A DNA stretch of 64,000 nucleotides from Cupriavidus necator. GTDB taxonomy: Bacteria; Pseudomonadota; Gammaproteobacteria; Burkholderiales; Burkholderiaceae. Positions 60,185 to 64,000 of the stretch are shown piece after piece. Position 1 is the first letter of the stretch. The number at the start of each line of letters is the position of its first letter. The notes under the pieces were generated by a model. It did not search any database and had not been told where the DNA came from. It saw only the letters and a program-made list of their open reading frames with translations. The stretch covers positions 992,001 through 1,056,000 of the forward strand of contig NZ_SROX01000001.1 of assembly GCF_013141915.1 (NCBI RefSeq). The letters run 5' to 3'. Both the position numbers and the translations under genes were made by a program.

Positions 60185-61465
60185 TCAATACGTCTCCAGG
60201 TGCAAGCGCCCATCGCGCTTGAGTCCCTCGGCCAGCGGCTCCCAGTTCAGCCCGGCCTGCTGCGCCACATCGCGCAGCGCCAGCACCACGCCCTCTTCCA
60301 TGCTCTTGAGCCCGCACACATAGAAGCAGGTATCGGGCGATGCCAGCAGCGCCGCGAGGTCGACCGCGCGCTCGCGCATCAGGTCCTGCACATAGCGCCG
60401 GGGCTGTCCCGGCGTGCGCGAGAACGCCAGGTTGATGTCGATGAAATCTCTCGGCAGGTTCTGCAGCGGGCCAAAGTACGGCAGCTCTTCGCGCGTGCGC
60501 GCGCCGAAGAACAGCATCAGCTTGCCGCCGTCAAACTTCCCCGCCTTGCGCAGCCGCCGGCGCCATTCCGTCATCGCCCGCATCGGCGCGCTGCCCGTGC
60601 CGGTGCAGATCATCACGATATTGGAGCGCGGGTGGTTGGGCATCAGGAAGCTGGCGCCGAACGGGCCGATCACTTCCACCTTGTCGCCAACCTTCAGGTC
60701 GCACATGTAATTGGACGCGACCCCGCGCACGGGATTGCCGTCATGGTCTGCCAGCACCCGCTTGATCGTCAGCGACAGGTTGTTGTAGCCGGGGCGCTCG
60801 CCGTTGCGCGGACTGGCTACCGAGTACTGGCGGGCATGGTGCGCGCGTCCGCCGGCATCGGTGCCTGGCGGGACAATGCCGATCGACTGGCCTTCGAGCA
60901 CCGGGAACGGGGTGGTGCCGAAGTCCAGCACGATATGGTGGGTGTCGTACTCGCGCCCGACCTCGGTCACGCGCACGTTGCCGGTCACGGTGGCGGTGAT
61001 GGTCTTCTGCGCGGATCTGGCGCCATACAGGTTAGTGTAGGCATGCGCGGCCGACCACGGCGGCACGGTGGCGCCATGGCGGGCGCTGTTGAAGGTTTCA
61101 TCGCTGCTGCCGGCCAGCGGCGATGCCGCGAGAACCTCGGGTGCCGCCGCCTGCATAGCGGCACCAGGCACCATGTCGGCAAGCTGCTCGGGCGAGAGTT
61201 GGTCCGGCAGGGCGTCCCAGCTCAGCTGCTCGTCGATGCTATAGGCACGCAGCTTCGGCATCTCGCGCCAGTTGTCGATCGATCCCGTCGGACACGGCGA
61301 AATGCAGGCCATGCACAGGTTGCACTTGTCGGCATCGACCACATAGTTGCGCGAGTCGTGCGTGATCGCGCCCACCGGGCAGGTGGCTTCGCAGGTATTG
61401 CAGCGGATGCAGATCTCGGGATCGATCAGGTGCTGCTTGATGACTTGAATTTCTGCCATATCCAT
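60185..61465 (-). CDS. boxA: Benzoyl-CoA 2,3-epoxidase reductase component BoxA
   Basis: 426 residues from the ATG at 61463-61465 (GGAG 6 bases upstream). N-terminal ferredoxin domain with two 4Fe-4S motifs, [16 protein letters not shown] and [14 protein letters not shown]; an Ala-rich linker; then a ferredoxin-NADP reductase module with [11 protein letters not shown] (FAD), [15 protein letters not shown] (NADP) and [11 protein letters not shown]. This combination is specific to BoxA, which feeds electrons from NADPH to the diiron oxygenase BoxB. Downstream of boxB on the same strand, 143 bp away with a hairpin in between. Confidence 0.95.
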   Translation of the reverse strand: MDMAEIQVIKQHLIDPEICIRCNTCEATCPVGAITHDSRNYVVDADKCNLCMACISPCPTGSIDNWREMPKLRAYSIDEQLSWDALPDQLSPEQLADMVPGAAMQAAAPEVLAASPLAGSSDETFNSARHGATVPPWSAAHAYTNLYGARSAQKTITATVTGNVRVTEVGREYDTHHIVLDFGTTPFPVLEGQSIGIVPPGTDAGGRAHHARQYSVASPRNGERPGYNNLSLTIKRVLADHDGNPVRGVASNYMCDLKVGDKVEVIGPFGASFLMPNHPRSNIVMICTGTGSAPMRAMTEWRRRLRKAGKFDGGKLMLFFGARTREELPYFGPLQNLPRDFIDINLAFSRTPGQPRRYVQDLMRERAVDLAALLASPDTCFYVCGLKSMEEGVVLALRDVAQQAGLNWEPLAEGLKRDGRLHLETY

Positions 61466-61550
61466 GGCGGTCTCCACAGGATGAGGGGCGCCCGGGGTGA
61501 GGGTCGTTGATGCCGTGGCGCTTCGTGGATGCGCCTGCCCTCTCCCCCGG

Positions 61551-61579
61551 CCCCTCTCCCGCAAGCGGGAGAGGGGAGC
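61551..61579. repeat. REP-like palindrome, copy 6, between boxB and boxA
   Basis: CCCCTCTCCCGCAAGCGGGA continuing GAGGGGAGC. It lies in the boxB-boxA gap, as copy 2 lies between xsc and pta, and could set the ratio of the two products. Confidence 0.72.
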
Positions 61580-61608
61580 AAACAGGGAGCGATGGTTAAG
61601 ACCGTGGC

Positions 61609-63036
61609 TCAGTTGAAGCGCACGTACTCGAAATCCACCGGCTGGCGATTGATGCCCATCACCGGCGGCGCGATCCAGTTGGCGAACTTGCCGGGCTCGA
61701 CCACGCGGCCCATCAGGCTGGCGACGAAGGCACGGTCGCCCTCGGTGGGCAACCACTGGTCGCGGAAGTCGCGCCATTCGGCGTCGGAGATCACGCGGCC
61801 GTCTGGCGAAACCTTCACGCCGGCCAGCGCGCCGATATTGCGGTGGAAAGCCTTGTGCGGGACCTTCAGGCGGAACGGGATGCCGGCCTTGTCGATGACC
61901 TTGTTCCAGCGCTCGATGCCGGCCATGCTGTCCTTGATGTAGTCGTCGCGCAGCACTTCATTGAGCGCGTTGAGCATCGGCACTTCCTTTTCCGTCAGCT
62001 GTCCGTTCTGCGCCTGCAGCACGCGGTAGGTCTGGCCCTTCAGCACATGGTCGTCCATGCGCTTGCCTTCCTCGTAGCGGCCTTTCAGGCCGGTACTGTA
62101 GAAGGTCGCGGCGTTGCTGGACTCGTCGGCGCCGAACAGGTCGATGGTGACGCTGTAGTGGAAATTCAGATAGCGCTGCAGCGTCGGCAGGTCGATCACG
62201 CCCGCCGCGCGCAGCCTGGCCGGATCGTCGGTCTTCAGTTCGTTCATCACCTGGCAGGTGCGCTGGATCACGCGCGACACGCCGGACTCGCCCACGAACA
62301 TGTGGTGGGCTTCCTCGGTCAGCATGAATTTGGTCGTGCGCGCCAGCGGGTCGAACGCGCTCTCGGCCAGCGCGCACAGCTGGAACTTGCCGTCGCGGTC
62401 GGTGAAGTAGGTGAACATGAAGAACGACAGCCAGTCGGGCGTCTGTTCGTTGAACGCCTGCAGGATGCGCGGGTTGTCCTGCTGCCCGCTGCGGCGCTCG
62501 AGCAGCGCCTCGCCTTCCTCGCGGCCGTCGCGGCCGAAATACTTGTGCAGCAGGTAGACCATGGCCCACAGGTGGCGGCCCTCTTCCACGTTCACCTGGA
62601 ACAGGTTGCGCAGGTCGTACATGCTGGGCGCGGTCAGGCCGAGGTGGCGCTGCTGCTCGACCGACGCAGGCTCGGTATCGCCCTGCGTCACGATGATGCG
62701 GCGCAGGTTGGCGCGGTACTCGCCGGGCACGTCCTGCCACGCGTCCTCGCCCTTGTGGTCGCCGAAGTGGATCTTGCGGTTGGCCTCGGCCGGGTTCAGG
62801 AAGATGCCCCAGCGGTAGTCCGGCATCTTGACGTGGCCGAAGTGGGCCCAGCCCTGCGGGTCCACGCTGATCGCAGTGCGCAGGTAGATGTCATGCTGGT
62901 GCGAGCCTTCCGGGCCCATGTCGTTCCACCAGCTCAGGTAGTTGGGCTGCCATTGCTCGAGCGCGCGCTGCAGGGTGCGGTCTTCGCTGAGGTTGACGTT
63001 GTTGGGGATCTTGTCGCTGTAGTTGATGCCGGACAT
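61609..63036 (-). CDS. boxB: Benzoyl-CoA 2,3-epoxidase oxygenase component BoxB
   Basis: 475 residues from the ATG at 63034-63036, the standard BoxB length. Ferritin-like diiron protein: ligands visible in [17 protein letters not shown] (E..H) and [16 protein letters not shown] (EExxH). Also [20 protein letters not shown] and [14 protein letters not shown] at the start, highly typical. It epoxidises the ring of benzoyl-CoA with O2 in aerobic benzoate degradation. Gene order boxC-boxB-boxA on the minus strand is that of the box operon. Confidence 0.96.
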   Translation of the reverse strand: MSGINYSDKIPNNVNLSEDRTLQRALEQWQPNYLSWWNDMGPEGSHQHDIYLRTAISVDPQGWAHFGHVKMPDYRWGIFLNPAEANRKIHFGDHKGEDAWQDVPGEYRANLRRIIVTQGDTEPASVEQQRHLGLTAPSMYDLRNLFQVNVEEGRHLWAMVYLLHKYFGRDGREEGEALLERRSGQQDNPRILQAFNEQTPDWLSFFMFTYFTDRDGKFQLCALAESAFDPLARTTKFMLTEEAHHMFVGESGVSRVIQRTCQVMNELKTDDPARLRAAGVIDLPTLQRYLNFHYSVTIDLFGADESSNAATFYSTGLKGRYEEGKRMDDHVLKGQTYRVLQAQNGQLTEKEVPMLNALNEVLRDDYIKDSMAGIERWNKVIDKAGIPFRLKVPHKAFHRNIGALAGVKVSPDGRVISDAEWRDFRDQWLPTEGDRAFVASLMGRVVEPGKFANWIAPPVMGINRQPVDFEYVRFN

Positions 63037-63083
63037 GGTGGTCTCCGTGGTGCGGGCGATTCGGTATGCGTTCAGGGGGGCGG

Positions 63084-64000
63084 TCAGACCCGGTTCCAGT
63101 CGAAGGCGGCCTTGTCGCCCTTGCCGTAGACTTTCAGGGCGCCCTTGTCGCCGACCGCGTTGGGGCGCTGGAAGATCCAGTTCTGCCACGCGGTCAGGCG
63201 GCCGAAGATGCGGGTGAACATGTTTTCCTGGCCGTTGAAGCGCAGGTTGGCTTCCATGCCGGTCAAGGCATCGGGCGACATCGCCACGCGCTCTTCCAGC
63301 GCGATGCGCACTTCGTCGGCCCAGTCGATGTCATCCGGGTTGGCGGTGACCAGGCCCAGTGCGTAGGCGGCGTCGGCGTCGAGCGGCTGGCCTGCCCTGG
63401 CGCGTACCGCGTCCAGCGCGGGCTGCTCGTCGTAGAAGCGGCGGCCCAGGCGGCTCTGGCCGGTGGCCATCGGGTACAGGCCGAAGTTGACGTCGGCTAC
63501 GGTGATCTTCGGCGCGCGCGCCTCGTCGTCGGGCAGCGCCAGGTGGTAGCTGCGGTCGCAGGCCAGCGCCAGCTCCAGGAAGGTGCCGGCAAAGCATGAC
63601 TGCGGCTCGATCAGCGCGAACAGGCTGCGCGACGACACGTCCAGGCGGCTCAGCGTGCGGCGCAGCAGGCCGATGGTTTCGCGCACGAGCCAGTGGTCCT
63701 GGTGCGCCAGCAGCGTGGCGTCGTTGGCGAGCACCGCGGCGGCGTCGCCTGCGGTCTTGATCAGCCAGGTGCCGATTTCCAGCTCATTGGTGCGCATCGA
63801 CAGGATCGCGTCTTCCAGCTCGCGCGCCAGTTGCAGCGGGTACCAGGCGGCGCCGGCAGCGACGATCGCTTCAATGTCTTGCGGCTGCGCACCGGTGGGC
63901 GCGTTCACCGTGAAGGTGGCGGTGCGGCCGCCGCGGTCGATTTCGACCGTGACATACGTATAGCGCAGCGCATCGGCCTCGATGGTGCGCGCGATCGGCA
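63084..64000 (-). CDS. boxC: Benzoyl-CoA-dihydrodiol lyase BoxC (5' end outside window)
   Basis: Partial: 305 codons of the C-terminal half, open to the window edge. Crotonase superfamily: ISMRTNELEIGTWLIKT-like stretch (ILSMRTNELEIGTWLIKTAG), SLFALIEPQSCFAGTFLELA with the oxyanion region, ALACDRSYHLALPDDE and the C-terminal NWIFQRPNAVGDKGALKVYG. BoxC opens the dihydrodiol ring after BoxAB, giving 3,4-dehydroadipyl-CoA semialdehyde and formate. Ends 47 bp before boxB starts. Confidence 0.93.
   Translation of the reverse strand, partial: PIARTIEADALRYTYVTVEIDRGGRTATFTVNAPTGAQPQDIEAIVAAGAAWYPLQLARELEDAILSMRTNELEIGTWLIKTAGDAAAVLANDATLLAHQDHWLVRETIGLLRRTLSRLDVSSRSLFALIEPQSCFAGTFLELALACDRSYHLALPDDEARAPKITVADVNFGLYPMATGQSRLGRRFYDEQPALDAVRARAGQPLDADAAYALGLVTANPDDIDWADEVRIALEERVAMSPDALTGMEANLRFNGQENMFTRIFGRLTAWQNWIFQRPNAVGDKGALKVYGKGDKAAFDWNRV

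Noticed and set aside
61843..63129. Open frame of 428 codons on the plus strand
   Set aside because: Antisense to boxB, whose diiron motifs and length are clear.

Overview
The window reads as part of a chromosome or megaplasmid of a GC-rich betaproteobacterium of the Burkholderiaceae, most likely Cupriavidus. The reasons are the GC-rich codon use, the xsc-pta-tauE order known from C. necator, the benzoyl-CoA (box) pathway, the CzcCBA-type metal efflux operon and the many small secreted proteins. No rRNA, tRNA, CRISPR array, intact insertion sequence or prophage was seen.

Layout. (1) 1-5.3 kb: a MarR regulator divergent from an AhpD-like peroxidase / GNAT / azoreductase operon, then a LysR regulator with nitronate monooxygenase, a small secreted protein and a NodS-like methyltransferase. 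(2) 5.4-11.9 kb: a four-gene RND heavy-metal efflux operon on the minus strand. (3) 11.9-14.9 kb: a gene-poor, lower-GC patch with a frameshifted gene remnant, a Met/His-rich periplasmic protein, a Gly-rich secreted peptide and a secreted DUF1080-like protein. (4) 14.9-28.0 kb: organosulfur block, with a four-rhodanese protein and thiol dioxygenase, an acyl-CoA-dehydrogenase-like oxidoreductase, a flavin-dependent monooxygenase with a sulfonate-type ABC transporter, a membrane cytochrome c, and xsc-pta-tauE. (5) 28.0-40.9 kb: a cluster of uncharacterised function: MFS carrier, amidase, GntR regulator, ferredoxin reductase, HbpS/GlcG-like protein, aldehyde dehydrogenase, a heme-oxygenase-like diiron oxidase (HDO), ornithine-cyclodeaminase-like enzyme, a second TauE-like permease, a large unknown permease and two 2Fe-2S ferredoxins around a small unknown protein. 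(6) 40.9-43.6 kb: CobT/CobS-like VWA and AAA+ pair. (7) 43.7-50.0 kb: IclR regulator, amino-acid-type permease, MocR regulator (TauR-like) and a TauX/TauY-type dehydrogenase. (8) 50.4-56.6 kb: the four-gene DNA-repair operon (MBL exonuclease, ATP-dependent ligase, Lhr-type helicase, PdeM phosphoesterase). (9) 56.5-60.1 kb: an SDR, a 23-residue membrane peptide and an EF-G-like GTPase. (10) 60.2-64.0 kb: boxA, boxB and the 3' part of boxC.

How parts work together. TauXY would turn taurine into sulfoacetaldehyde, Xsc makes acetyl phosphate plus sulfite, Pta makes acetyl-CoA, and TauE exports sulfite. These genes lie in two places 20 kb apart. The xsc promoter and the IclR/permease promoter share -35, spacer length, -10 and a GGAAC-N5-GTTCC operator at the same distance, which suggests one split regulon. 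In region 5, GTATAC-centred sites, several extended to GTATACTATAT, sit upstream of the transcription units and of the GntR gene itself. I infer one GntR-controlled regulon around the diiron oxidase. This cluster, which carries its own reductase and ferredoxins, is the best candidate for an undescribed system. Region 8 is a known repair module and region 10 is aerobic benzoate breakdown.

Limits: all calls come from reading the sequence and family knowledge; no searches were run.
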